Shown here one piece after another: positions 1 to 7,333 of a stretch of 13,296 nucleotides of DNA. The position numbers and the translations under genes are program-made. The notes beneath the pieces are model-generated. The model was given only the letters and a program-made list of their open reading frames with translations. It did not search any database and was not told the DNA's origin. Source of the stretch: Pavlovales sp. CCMP2436 (taxonomy: Eukaryota; Haptophyta; Pavlovophyceae; Pavlovales); contig MU631520.1 in assembly GCA_026770615.1 (NCBI GenBank), positions 1 through 13,296 on the forward strand. Direction: 5' to 3'. Position 1 is the stretch's first letter. The number at the start of each line of letters is the position of its first letter.

Positions 1-122
1 CCTTCTGAATCTTATGAATAGAATTAGTTTAGGGTTCGTACGGGGCGTCTTCACTTCGCAGCTCTCCAACCTTGTGCCCTTCCTGCTGCTCGGTATGCCT
101 TCTGAATCTTAGAAATAGAATT
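1..122 (+). repeat. 25-bp direct repeat flanking exon 1
   Basis: Positions 1-25 and 98-122 match at all but about two bases (CCTTCTGAATCTTA shared at the start). They lie on either side of exon 1, and the second copy begins 5 bases into intron 1. Either exon 1 with its intron start was tandemly duplicated, with the partner exon left of the window, or the two introns carry related insert sequence. Confidence 0.7.
33..92 (+). CDS. Patched gene exon 1 of the window (internal exon)
   Basis: The exon lies between AG at 31-32 and GTATG at 93. It opens with two bases finishing an upstream codon, then encodes residues 1-19 and the first base of Gly20. The end, LVPFLLLG, is the hydrophobic lead-in to the GVDD helix. 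It joins exon 2 to give the family-typical PFLLLGLGVDDAF. A nearly identical 25-bp repeat lies on each side of it. Confidence 0.8.
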
Positions 123-2278
123 TGAGATGGTTATTGCGAGTAGTAGTGCTATGTATGAGTCATCATGTCATTATAATGATAATCGCATTATAAAGTGCTG
201 TAATTATTATAACATGATTTAACACTGGTGTAATTACACCATAAATTTATAATTATGTACTCAACACATAATTTGATAATTTTGTTATTATGACATAAAG
301 TTGCAGTTATCTACTTTTAACCTAAGTGATTGACATAATATTAAAACTTTGTCATTACACCATAAATTTATAAGTATGTACTTGTAACCTATGTGACAAC
401 TATGTACTTCTAACCTAAAAAAAAAAAAAAACGCAGGGCTCGGTGTGGACGACGCCTTCGTGTTGGTGGGCGAGTTCACGCGCGCCACGCTCGAGTCGCC
501 CGAGGCGTCCGCAGAGGAGCGCTGCGTGGCAGCCATGAAGTACGTTCATAAACAACCTTTGGATGTATTAGCATTAAATAATTATTCATTGATAGCTGCG
601 TGGCAGCCATAAAAGTTGTTTCTGTTTCTGTAAAAAAAAAAATCGTGATAGCTGTCATGATCATTATCGTTGTCGTTGTCATTTCTGAATAGGCACGGCA
701 AGGTGTTCATCCTGATCACAGGAATATGCATACGCATCATCATCATCATCATCATCGTAACATGAAGAATTTGGTTGTACCGGCATGTCCATTCTGATCA
801 CGAATAGTTGTAGTCTAAGAATACGAATGCTAATACTGCTAATACTGACACTGCTAATACTGACATTGCTAAACAACACTTGTACAGGCACGTCTCCATC
901 CGTGTACTGCTTCTATACAATAAACAACAATTCTGTAAATAAAACTTGTGCAGGCACGGCGGGGTCTCAATCCTAATCACGAGCATCACGGACGCGCTGG
1001 CATTCTTAATCGGTAATCACCACAATCATAGGTCAAATAATATCATTCTGAATAATATGAGCTGCATAATTGAATAAAACGAATTGTCATTCTTTTGATT
1101 ACGCGCTGTTTTCGAAATAAGAATGATCACTAATCAAATGTGAATCAGAATCAGAATAATATGAATGGTTAAATTATAACTATTCATTTTTTTTTAATAA
1201 ATTTGCATACTAATGCAATAGATAATATTATCAAAAAAAAAAAAAAAAAAAAAAAAAGTACTAATCTTAGGCAGCAGCACGGCGCAATGAAAATAGTAAA
1301 TAATCAAAATAAAAAGGACAAAATAAGAAGGACAAGAAGAATATGAGTAGTATCAAATAATGATTGCGTGCTTGAGGGTTTCTGCATTTCTACTTCTTCT
1401 TCTTCCGATTCACAATAAGAACACAACCGATAATAATAACAGGCAGCAGCACTGTGCTGCCTGCGCTGGAGAGCTTCTGCATCTACGCGGGCGTGGGCAT
1501 TCTCTTCTGCTTCCTCTTCCAGCTCACCATCTTCCTGCCCTTCCTCCTACTCGACGCGCAGGTTAGTTATTGTTATTGCGTGCGTGTGTGTGTGTGTGTG
1601 TTCTGCGTGTGTTTGTTTGTGTGTGTGTGTGTTGTGTGCGTGTGTGTTGCGTCTGTGTGTGTTGCGTGTGTGCGTGTGTGAGTTGCGTGCGTGTGTTGCG
1701 TGCGTGTGTTGCGTGCGTGTGTTGCGTGCGTGTGTGTTGTGCGTGTGTTTGTTTGTGTGTGTGTGTGTGTGTGTGTGTTGCGTGCGTGTGTGTTGTGTGT
1801 GCATGTGTTGTATATTCATTTGTTAGAGCGCAGCGTGCCGGCCCCAGTCTTAGCCCAGCCCCCCCCCTTCCACCCCCCCCCCCGCAGCGCGCCGAGGCCA
1901 AGCGTTACGACATGCTGTGCTGCTTCAAGTCGAAGAAGACGCACGAGTTCGCGGTAAGAACAATCAGAATAAGGATAGTCATAATAAGAAGAAGAATCAA
2001 AATACGAATAAAGCCAATACTAGTAATAGCAGCGATCAGAATAAGGATAGTCATAATAATAAGAAGAATAAAAATACGAATAAAGCCAATACTAGTAATA
2101 GCAGCGATCATAATAATGATAATACTCATAGTGATCATAATTTAATCATAATTTAATCATAATCATAATCATACTCAGGATCCGCGTGGGGGTTGTTGCG
2201 TCGCCTCGTGCGTCGGCAGCAAGTTCCCGCAGGTACTTTTTTTTTTGCGCGCCCCCAACCCCCCCCCCCACCCACACA

Positions 2279-2309
<31 letters not shown>

Positions 2310-5300
2310 TAGCAGCCCTGTCGGGTGCGTAGGGGCGTGGCGCTATCTAAATCAGTTTTTCTCTCTCGCTGTCTATGTCTCTATAGCTAGCAATACGTTT
2401 ATGGCTCTTTCCCACAGGTACGAACTCTCCCTGTATATATATTCTCCATCTCTGTCTGTGTCTGTGTCTGTATAGCTATCTGAACGTATGTATCTCTATT
2501 TCTCTATCTATCCATTTTTTTTTTGGTCTATCTATATATTTTGAATACTTAGCTCTGTGTATGTATCGTTGATCTATTTCTCCCTCTCTTGCTCTCTCTC
2601 TATCTCGCTCCATCAATGTGTCGGTGTATCTGCCACACATGCCTGCACTCAATCCCACTCCTGACCCATACCTCCCCTCCCCCCCTCCGCCTCCCCCCTC
2701 CCCCCTAGAACCTGCTGGGCAACGCCATGGCTCGCTTCGCCAAGCTCATCATGAGCAAGGCGGGCAAGGTGGTGGTGCTGCTCATCTTCGGAGGTGCTCA
2801 TATTAAAGAATAATCATCATGATCATAATCATAATAATCATATGCATAATAATATGAGCTTGCCGGGCAAGGTGGAGGTGCTGTTGATCTTTTGAGGTAA
2901 TTCTTTTAATTCTTTTACTATTATTAACAAGAAGAAAAGGAGGAGGAGGAAGAGGAAGAGGAAAAAGAGGGAGGAGGAGCAGCAGCAGTATGAGAAGGAG
3001 AAGAAGAAGAAGAAAGAGAAGAAGAAGAAGAATATTGTAATCATGCGAATACTACTACCATAACAACAACCCAGGGGTCTTTGCTACGGGTGCGGTGGGT
3101 GCGTCCCGCATCTACGCCGACTTTAAGCTTGAGTGGTTTATCCCAGACGACTCGTGCGCTTTTTTTTAATATATATAGTAGTTCTTTTAATGTCTCGCGC
3201 GCTGTGCCCAAGAATATGATTTGAAATGATGTGCTGTGCTGTACAAATGTATCATAATATTGTATCATATTCTTGTATCAGGCCTCTAGCTGTCTGCCTG
3301 CCTGAAACATACCATCACATGTGATGTATCATAATATTGTATCACATACCATCACATGTGGGCTGCAAGCTCTGCCCTTCTGCTGTGCCACTTTTCCTGC
3401 CCACCCTCCTGCTCTATCCGCCCTTTTGGCTGCCCAACCACTCCCAACATTCAACAACAACAACAACAACAAAAAATCGCTGACTGTCCGCTCTCACTGT
3501 TCGCTCTCACTGTCAGCTCTCACTGTCCGCTCTCACTGTCCGCTCTCACTGTCCGCTCTCACTGTCCTCTCCGGCAGGTACGTGACCAATTTCTTCGATC
3601 TCAACGAAAAGTACTTCTCGAGCGGCACCCCCTTCACCGTGTACACAGTGGGCGGCGACTATTTTAAGCTCCAGACCAACTTTAAGCAACTCTCGAAGCT
3701 GCTCGCAACCACCAAGTGCGTTTTTTTGTTTTTTGGGGGGGGGGATGTAATAACCCTCCTCGTTTGAGCTCCTCTAGCTTGCGCAAAGTGCACGCATTAC
3801 CTTTTCTATTTCCACTAAATGATCCATATATACTACATACCTACTTGCATACACACACACGTATATATATATATATATATATGCATATGCATATATATAT
3901 ATATATATATAATATGTATATATACATATATACATATATATACACATATGCATATAAATAAATATATATATTCTATTCTATTCTATTCTATTATATATAT
4001 TATATTTTATATATTTACATATACATTGTATATTATTCATGTAGATTGTGCCTGGACCAAAGTGAGGACATCGCCGAACGCTTCACAATATCTGAGGCTG
4101 GATTTTTTTTTTTTTAGGTACGTGGATCAGAACGAGGACATCGACGACTGGGCCGCGGAGTTTACCTCGTACGCAAAGGACACCAATTCGCATTGGCTGG
4201 ACACGGACGAGCTCTTCAAGTCGGAGGCAACTTTTTACCACGAGCTGCACCATTGGCTGCGGGTCGGTTTTTTTTTTTTTTTTTTTTTTGAAGTAAGTTT
4301 GGGGGGGGAGGGGGGGGTCCCTTATGCGCATATACACGGGGGCCCCCTCTCCCCTTCCCCGCAGGACGCAGGTCCCAATTCTTTTCCTCTGCTTCCTTAC
4401 TCCTCCTCGGCACATACACACACACATTTCTCTCTCCCTCCCTCCCTCCCTCTCTCTCAGGAGGCGGGTTTCTCCTTCTACCCTCGCTGACACACACATC
4501 CCCCCCCTCTCCGTCCCTCACTCCCTCTCCCTCCCTCCCTCTCTCCCTCAGAACTCGGGCGTCTCCTACTCCTCCAGCATCAAGTGGGTGGACAGCAAGT
4601 GCGACGATAGCGCTTTGTGCGTGCAGGTGCGTGTGTGCGTTGTTGTTGTTTTTAAGATTAATAGCAAGTGCAGCGACGGCAACAAATGTGTGCATGTGAT
4701 TTTGTGTGCATGTTACCTCTTCCTTCCCGTTCTTATTCTTACTGTCATGTTATTGTTATTGTCATTGTCATTTGTCACTGTCACTGTCCCTGTCCCTGTA
4801 CCTGTCCCTGTCCCTGTCCCTGTCCCTGTCAGTGTATTGTCAGTGTCAGTGTCATTGTCATTGTCTCTTCTCCTGGTTTATAGCAGCTAGTGCGACGAGA
4901 TCCACAACTGCGCGCAGGTTTGGATTGCTGTTCTTGGCTGTCCGTGTTTGTTGTTATTCATACTTCAACTCATACTTTTATTTATTGATGTTAACGTTTT
5001 TTTTTTTGCAATTGCGATTTTGTTCGCAGGAGCGGGGCATCCAGGCCACGAAAATTTCGGCGCTGACGAAGCTCGAGTTCACCAACGTCGGCAGGGACCG
5101 CTACGCCACTCTTGTGGCGCTGCGCGAGTTGGTGGACGAGGCGGTGCCGGGCGCTTTCCCGTACAGCTCGCAGTTCCTCTTCTGGGAGGAGACAGGCGTG
5201 ATCGCGGGCGAGTTGACGCGCAACCTGATCATCTGCACGCTGGTGATCGTGGGTGTGATCGGTCTGCTCATCAGCGAGAAGCGCGCGGCGGTGAGCGTTT

Positions 5301-6288
5301 GTTTTAGTGATTGCTCTTTTTGTTTGAGTTTTTGCTCTTTATATGTTTGCTCTTTTGACGCTCTCCGTCTTCGCATCAGTCCTGAGGCGTTGCCCCGTTT
5401 TGTGTGTGTGTTTTTTTGTTGCTTGCTTTTTGCTTCATTTAGTTGACTCCTTTGAACGTCTCCCGACTTGCAGCCTTGAGGTGTACGGGCCAGCCCTCTT
5501 CTGGTTTAAATATTTTTATGCACACAGGAACGCATGTTCATATATATAGCCCTGTCGGCGCTTTGGTACCGCCGCAAAGTGACGCTAAAGCTTAACAGAG
5601 TGACGCTCAGACGCTGACACCCGGGGCTACCTGGGCGCAGAGACTGCGCCCCAGGCGGTCATAGGTTAACATAACATATAACATAAAATAACATATACAT
5701 GAATATATATGAACATATTAATATGTATATAAACATACGTATATAAATATAAATAAATATACACGCAGCCACGTGGCTTCCCCCCACACATACACACCGC
5801 TCACCAGCCCCCCCCCCTCGTACCGCGTGCCTCAGGGGTTGGTGATCCTCGGCGTGCTGCTCACAGTGATTGAGGTGATTGGCTTCCTGCACTGGTGGGG
5901 CGTCACCATCTCCGGCGTGGCCACCATCTACATCCTCATCTCCGTCGGGCTGGCAGTGGACTATTCCGCGCACGTTGGCCACATGTTCGTGGTGAGCGAG
6001 AAGGAGACCCCCGACGAGCGCGCCATCGAGGCACTCTCGCGCATCGGCCCGTCCGTCTTCAACGCCGTGGCCTCCACCCTCGTCGCGGTGGTGGCGCTCT
6101 CAACCTCCGCGTCCTTCGTGTTCCGCGTCTTCTTCCAAACGCTTTGCCTCACCGTGCTGCTGGGCGGGGCGCACGGGCTGGTGCTGCTGCCGGTGCTGCT
6201 CTCGCTCCTCGGCGGCAAGCAGAACAAGCCGTCGAAGAAAGCGGCCGAGGAGGTGCCCGAGGGCAAGCAGGCGAGCGAGACACTTTGA
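33..6288 (+). CDS. Patched-domain (PTCHD/PTR-type) transmembrane protein, 3' part, 13 exons
   Basis: Seen: exons 33-92, 437-539, 954-1012, 1443-1561, 1888-1953, 2179-2232, 2709-2793, 3075-3153, 3578-3715, 4118-4262, 4552-4626, 5030-5290 and 5836-6288 splice with GT-AG borders and matching phases into 564 residues plus TGA. The fragment starts inside the first sterol-sensing/RND membrane block, with GVDD at residues 22-25. It continues through membrane helices to residue 113, a Cys-rich cytoplasmic loop (114-153), a helix near 173-195, a large lumenal/extracellular domain (about 196-385), and a second membrane block with GLAVDYSAH at 452-460. Known family: Patched/PTCHD proteins are 12-helix RND-type permeases linked to sterol or lipid movement, and the acidic residues in both motifs belong to the proton/cation-relay helices. 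Full members run about 800-1000 residues, so the first helix and first large loop lie upstream. Substrate and location are unknown. Family confidence is high; the splice sites are predicted by eye. Confidence 0.9.
93..436 (+). repeat. Intron 1: AT-rich with internal 28-bp direct repeat
   Basis: AT-rich intron with no coding signal. Positions 233-260 and 354-381 are nearly identical (TTACACCATAAATTTATA core), offset 121 bp. Related shorter blocks with TGACATAA and AACCTA lie between and after them, so this is an imperfect tandem duplication. It ends with an A tract before the acceptor. Confidence 0.7.
437..539 (+). CDS. Patched gene exon 2: GVDDAFVLV helix
   Basis: The acceptor is CGCAG at 432-436 and the donor GTACGT starts at 540. 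It encodes residues 21-53 plus two bases of Lys54. GVDDAFVLVGEF is the diagnostic RND/Patched helix-4 motif, with paired aspartates at residues 24-25. The rest (SPEASAEERCVAAM) is the short amphipathic link that in this family precedes the next helix. Confidence 0.9.
540..953 (+). repeat. Intron 2: decayed copies of both flanking exon borders
   Basis: Positions 595-610 repeat 16 bases of the exon 2 end (521-536) exactly. Positions 693-720, about 780-803 and 889-906 resemble the start of exon 3 (954 onward). The first reads HGKVFILIT in the right phase after an AG, the second GMSILIT, the third HVSI. A CAT microsatellite (732-756) and ACTGCTAAT repeats (about 830-872) fill the rest. Confidence 0.72.
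954..1012 (+). CDS. Patched gene exon 3: helix-5 segment
   Basis: The acceptor AG is at 952-953 and the donor GT at 1013. The exon enters in phase 2 and leaves in phase 1. It encodes HGGVSILITSITDALAFLIG (residues 55-74), the conserved segment with an ITSITD core seen in the fifth helix of Patched/PTCHD and other sterol-sensing proteins. Three decayed look-alikes of its 5' end lie upstream in intron 2, but only this copy is complete with both splice sites. Confidence 0.88.
1013..1442 (+). other. Intron 3: A/T-rich with poly-A run and a decoy exon 4 start
   Basis: Holds a 25-base A run (1233-1257). At 1269-1280 there is an AG followed by GCAGCAGCAC, the same bases that start exon 4 at 1443; the copy runs into a stop after four codons. 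No other gene signal is visible. Confidence 0.65.
1443..1561 (+). CDS. Patched gene exon 4: end of first membrane block
   Basis: The acceptor AG is at 1441-1442 and the donor GTTAG at 1562. It encodes residues 75-113: SSTVLPALESFCIYAG, then a long hydrophobic helix, ending FLPFLLLDAQ. S-x-x-P-A-L-x-x-F-C-x-Y-A is the conserved start of helix 6 in this family. The exon ends in phase 0. Confidence 0.88.
1562..1887 (+). repeat. Intron 4: GT-rich minisatellite and C tract
   Basis: From about 1580 to 1810 the intron is a (TG)n and TGCGTGTGTT-type minisatellite with several variant units. It then has unique sequence, a C-rich polypyrimidine tract (1860-1883) and the acceptor. Open frames across it are artefacts of the dinucleotide repeat. 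Confidence 0.85.
1888..1953 (+). CDS. Patched gene exon 5: cytoplasmic linker
   Basis: The acceptor follows a long C tract (AG at 1886-1887) and the donor is GTAAGA at 1954. The exon is phase 0 on both sides, 22 residues (114-135). The sequence is basic and hydrophilic with MLCCFKSKKTH. Patched-like proteins commonly carry a Cys pair just after this helix, which fits a membrane-edge cytoplasmic position. Confidence 0.8.
1954..2178 (+). repeat. Intron 5: two-copy 72-bp tandem repeat
   Basis: A 72-bp unit beginning TCAGAATAAGGATAGTCATA at 1964 is repeated from 2036 with a few changes and followed by ATAATC-type simple repeats to the acceptor. No reading frame leads out of it into a neighbouring exon. 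Confidence 0.75.
2179..2232 (+). CDS. Patched gene exon 6: Cys-rich mini-exon
   Basis: An 18-codon phase-0 exon between AG at 2177-2178 and GTACTT at 2233. It encodes DPRGGCCVASCVGSKFPQ (residues 136-153), with three cysteines in the central cytoplasmic loop. No stop is present and the phase fits both neighbours. It is short enough to be skipped without a frameshift, so it could be a cassette exon. Confidence 0.72.
2233..2708 (+). repeat. Intron 6: CA repeat, pyrimidine-rich low-complexity DNA
   Basis: A T tract and C tract (2238-2268), a CA microsatellite (about 2272-2309) and then a long TCT/TGT-rich stretch to the acceptor. At 2416-2419 an acceptor-like CCCACAG is followed directly by donor-like GTACG, a possible zero-length exon. 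Nothing coding is seen. Confidence 0.75.
2709..2793 (+). CDS. Patched gene exon 7: start of second half, helix 7
   Basis: The acceptor is CCCCCTAG (2701-2708) and the donor GTGCTC at 2794. It encodes residues 154-181 plus the first base of Gly182. NLLGNAMARFAKLIM is amphipathic and leads into KVVVLLIFGG, the start of the helix that opens the second RND half. A degenerate 45-nt copy of its 3' end lies in intron 7. Confidence 0.85.
2794..3074 (+). repeat. Intron 7: degenerate copy of exon 7 end, purine-rich repeat
   Basis: Positions 2854-2898 align without gaps to the last 43 bases of exon 7 plus its GT (2751-2795), with 8 mismatches in 45 by eye. The copy has an in-frame TGA but keeps a GAG/GTAATT donor. 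Downstream (about 2930-3030) is a GAA/GGA-rich purine stretch. Confidence 0.78.
3075..3153 (+). CDS. Patched gene exon 8: helix 7 end and DFK-EWFIPDDS motif
   Basis: The acceptor AG is at 3073-3074 and the donor GTGCGC at 3154. It encodes residues 183-207 plus two bases of Ser208. RIYADFKLEWFIPDDS is a family hallmark: it leaves the membrane and begins the second extracellular/lumenal domain, where PTCHD proteins typically show D-F-x-x-E-W-F-I-P. It joins exon 9 to give DSYVTNFF. Confidence 0.87.
3154..3577 (+). repeat. Intron 8: 13-bp tandem repeat and 77-bp direct repeat
   Basis: A 13-bp unit (CTCTCACTGTCCG) is present about six times from 3491 to 3568 and forms the pyrimidine tract before the acceptor. 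Upstream, 3247-3267 recurs at 3324-3344, and a 17-bp block with CCATCACATGTG recurs at 3307-3323 and 3344-3360. CAA repeats lie at 3452-3471. Confidence 0.8.
3578..3715 (+). CDS. Patched gene exon 9: second lumenal domain
   Basis: The acceptor is GGCAG (3573-3577) and the donor GTGCGT at 3716. It encodes residues 209-253 plus two bases of Lys254. YVTNFFDLNEKYFSSGTPFTVYT resembles the PTCHD pattern of an aromatic-rich strand followed by G-x-P-x-x-V-Y. The exon itself opens with GTACGTG, a donor-like sequence directly after the acceptor AG. Confidence 0.87.
3716..4117 (+). repeat. Intron 9: TA-rich satellite and exon 10-like remnant
   Basis: From about 3850 to 4010 it is TA/ATATGC microsatellite with TTCTA repeats. 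At 4043-4044 an AG is followed by a segment that, read in exon 10's phase, contains DQSEDI where exon 10 has DQNEDI. It remains open for about 20 codons before a T tract and the true acceptor. Confidence 0.72.
4118..4262 (+). CDS. Patched gene exon 10: second lumenal domain
   Basis: The acceptor follows a T tract (AG at 4116-4117). The donor is most simply GT at 4263-4264. It encodes residues 255-302, rich in acidic and aromatic residues and ending FYHELHHWLR. The phase-0 end matches exon 11. A second possible donor lies four bases later, at 4267, but it would break the frame. Confidence 0.82.
4263..4551 (+). repeat. Intron 10: repeated pyrimidine tracts with decoy acceptors
   Basis: After T and G tracts there are three successive pyrimidine-tract-plus-CAG blocks, at 4364, 4460 and 4551. 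The sequence after 4460 (CGGGTTTCTCCTTCT) resembles the start of exon 11 (CGGGCGTCTCCTACT) but meets TGA soon after. The third acceptor is the one used in the gene model. Confidence 0.7.
4552..4626 (+). CDS. Patched gene exon 11: C-x5-C loop exon
   Basis: A 25-codon phase-0 exon from AG at 4550-4551 to GTGCGT at 4627. It encodes NSGVSYSSSIKWVD and then SKCDDSALCVQ (residues 303-327). The two cysteines, five residues apart, probably form a disulfide in the lumenal domain. Two further degenerate segments with the same C-x5-C spacing follow in intron 11. Confidence 0.82.
4627..5029 (+). repeat. Intron 11: two exon 11-like remnants around a CTGTCC repeat
   Basis: Positions 4661-4699 and 4885-4917 resemble the end of exon 11. 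They read SKCSDGNKC and S-stop-CDEIHNC, each with the same C-x5-C spacing as the real SKCDDSALC. Between them is a GTCATT/CTGTCC hexamer-type repeat (about 4743-4865). Confidence 0.78.
5030..5290 (+). CDS. Patched gene exon 12: lumenal domain end and helix 8
   Basis: The acceptor is TTCGCAG (5023-5029) and the donor GTGAGC at 5291. It has 87 codons, phase 0. It encodes residues 328-414: an amphipathic region with a conserved R-Y-A-T-L-V-A-L-R-E-L run, then FPYSSQFLFWEE. That strand is typical of PTCHD proteins just before the helix LIICTLVIVGVIGLLI. It ends SEKRAA at the cytoplasmic edge. Confidence 0.88.
5291..5835 (+). other. Intron 12: T-rich, GC hairpin, AT-rich tail
   Basis: The longest intron here. 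The first third is T/G-rich. Around 5481-5507 a block (TACGGGCC...CTCTTCTGG) faintly resembles part of exon 12. Positions 5630-5640 and 5644-5655 form a GC hairpin with one bulge and a 3-nt loop. An AT-rich ATATAAACAT stretch and a C tract precede the acceptor. Confidence 0.65.
5836..6288 (+). CDS. Patched gene terminal exon 13: helices 9-12 and C-terminus
   Basis: From AG at 5834-5835 to TGA at 6286-6288, 150 codons. It encodes helices 9-12, including ISVGLAVDYSAH (residues 449-460), the second-half RND motif with D456 and Y457. Next come RIGPSVFNAVASTLVAVVAL and a final helix pair reading GAHGLVLLPVLLSLLG. The last ~25 residues are a charged cytoplasmic tail. This is the strongest single family assignment in the window. 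Confidence 0.93.
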   Translation, partial: GLVILGVLLTVIEVIGFLHWWGVTISGVATIYILISVGLAVDYSAHVGHMFVVSEKETPDERAIEALSRIGPSVFNAVASTLVAVVALSTSASFVFRVFFQTLCLTVLLGGAHGLVLLPVLLSLLGGKQNKPSKKAAEEVPEGKQASETL

Positions 6289-7004
6289 GTCCCGCGTGGC
6301 GAGAACAACCCCGTTGGCGGCCTGGTTTTATTCCACTAGCTAGCTGTACACAAATCCGTCATCGCACTCCAAGTCCACCGTGTAGTCCACCGTGTGAGCC
6401 AGGGACTCACAGGGAGTATCGCCCCTCTTCGTCCATCGCCTCGGCACACGAGCTCATATATCTATTTATTTGCGGCGCGCACGCGCGCCACCCCGCCTTG
6501 CAGTCCAAGCAACAAAGCTCGTGTGCATGAGTGATCGGTCGTTATTTTGTGTTAACGTTCACTTTCAATTTAAGATCATCGCTGAAGTCCATAGATATAA
6601 AACTCCGGCAGAGTCTGACAATATTCGAGAGCTGACTACCAGACAATCCGGACAGGGATCCAGATAGCACCACGGTCCCACCCTTGACCCTACTCTAAAT
6701 AGGCTCGAATTATTTAAATTTAAATAGCCTGCCAGGGTCAGTGGGGTGTACTTCAGCACGCTGTCTAGCGGCTATGGCTTCGGTCACGGGGTGGCAGCCC
6801 GCAACTGCGGAACGACTAAGTCAAATGTTGAAGTACTCCATCATGGAAGTCAGAGCTGGCTCTAGGCTTGTTGGATTCGTCTCGGCGAGCTGAATATTAT
6901 GCATTTATCAGAAATTTGCGAGGACGGTCGTGGGGGTGGTGAATCAGAACTAACAAAGGGATCTTTTTAAATGGGTTACGGTATATAATTCGGCGCTCGG
7001 AAAC
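6289..7004. other. 3' flank of the Patched gene: no gene seen
   Basis: GC-rich sequence follows the stop for about 220 bases and probably includes the 3' UTR; no AATAAA is seen. A 12-bp tandem repeat (GTCCACCGTGTA/G) lies at 6373-6396. An imperfect inverted repeat spans about 6682-6751 around the palindrome ATTTAAATTTAAAT. TATA-like TATAAAA is at 6596. Composition drifts toward AT from about 6540. No frame with protein-like features was found. Confidence 0.6.
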
Positions 7005-7058
7005 ATGTTTAAAGTTAAAATCGGTGCGGGCTACCCAGACCAGGCGCGCCACGCGTAC

Positions 7059-7233
7059 GCGATCGTACCGATCGTGTCGATGAGTTGCTTCTTGATGCGC
7101 GCGGCCGCCTCCATCGAACTCACGCCCATCAGCGCGTACATATTGCAGCCTCCCTGCGCCGCGATTTCTTTGACGAGCGAGTGCGTATCGGCGCTGACCT
7201 CACCGAAAGCGCCGATGATGATCCCGCGGATCG
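7059..7233 (-). pseudogene. Truncated copy of the retroelement-like C-terminal fragment
   Basis: These 175 bp match 8409-8583 at all but four positions by eye (7117, 7142, 7147, 7219). Read on the minus strand they give the same IRG-IIIGAFGEVSADTHSLV core, but open sequence unrelated to the other copy follows on both sides. It is GC-rich against the surrounding DNA, with no start or stop of its own. The near identity means a recent duplication or two insertions from one source family. Confidence 0.75.
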
Positions 7234-7333
7234 TCGCATATTTATAGAATCTCCTACCATTATGTTATGGTTATTCGACGTGTTTATGATATTTTCGCAT
7301 GATTCATTAAGTTATTGTTAGATATTTGCGTAC

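Noticed and set aside
693..720. Using 693 as the true start of exon 3
   Set aside because: The copy loses similarity after HGKVFILIT and has no fitting donor. The copy at 954 continues through ITSITDALAFLIG and joins exon 4 in phase.
1547..1901. Long open frames rich in His/Thr or Cys/Val on both strands across intron 4
   Set aside because: They translate a TG/GTGTGC minisatellite inside an intron; open frames in such repeats are expected by chance.
5895..6530. Arg/His-rich open frame on the plus strand overlapping the last Patched exon
   Set aside because: Out-of-frame shadow of a GC-rich exon; the Patched frame has clear family motifs.
6289..7004. tRNA or rRNA genes in the intergenic region
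   Set aside because: No cloverleaf with conserved TTCGA loop and anticodon arm, and no rRNA-like conserved blocks were found by eye here or elsewhere.
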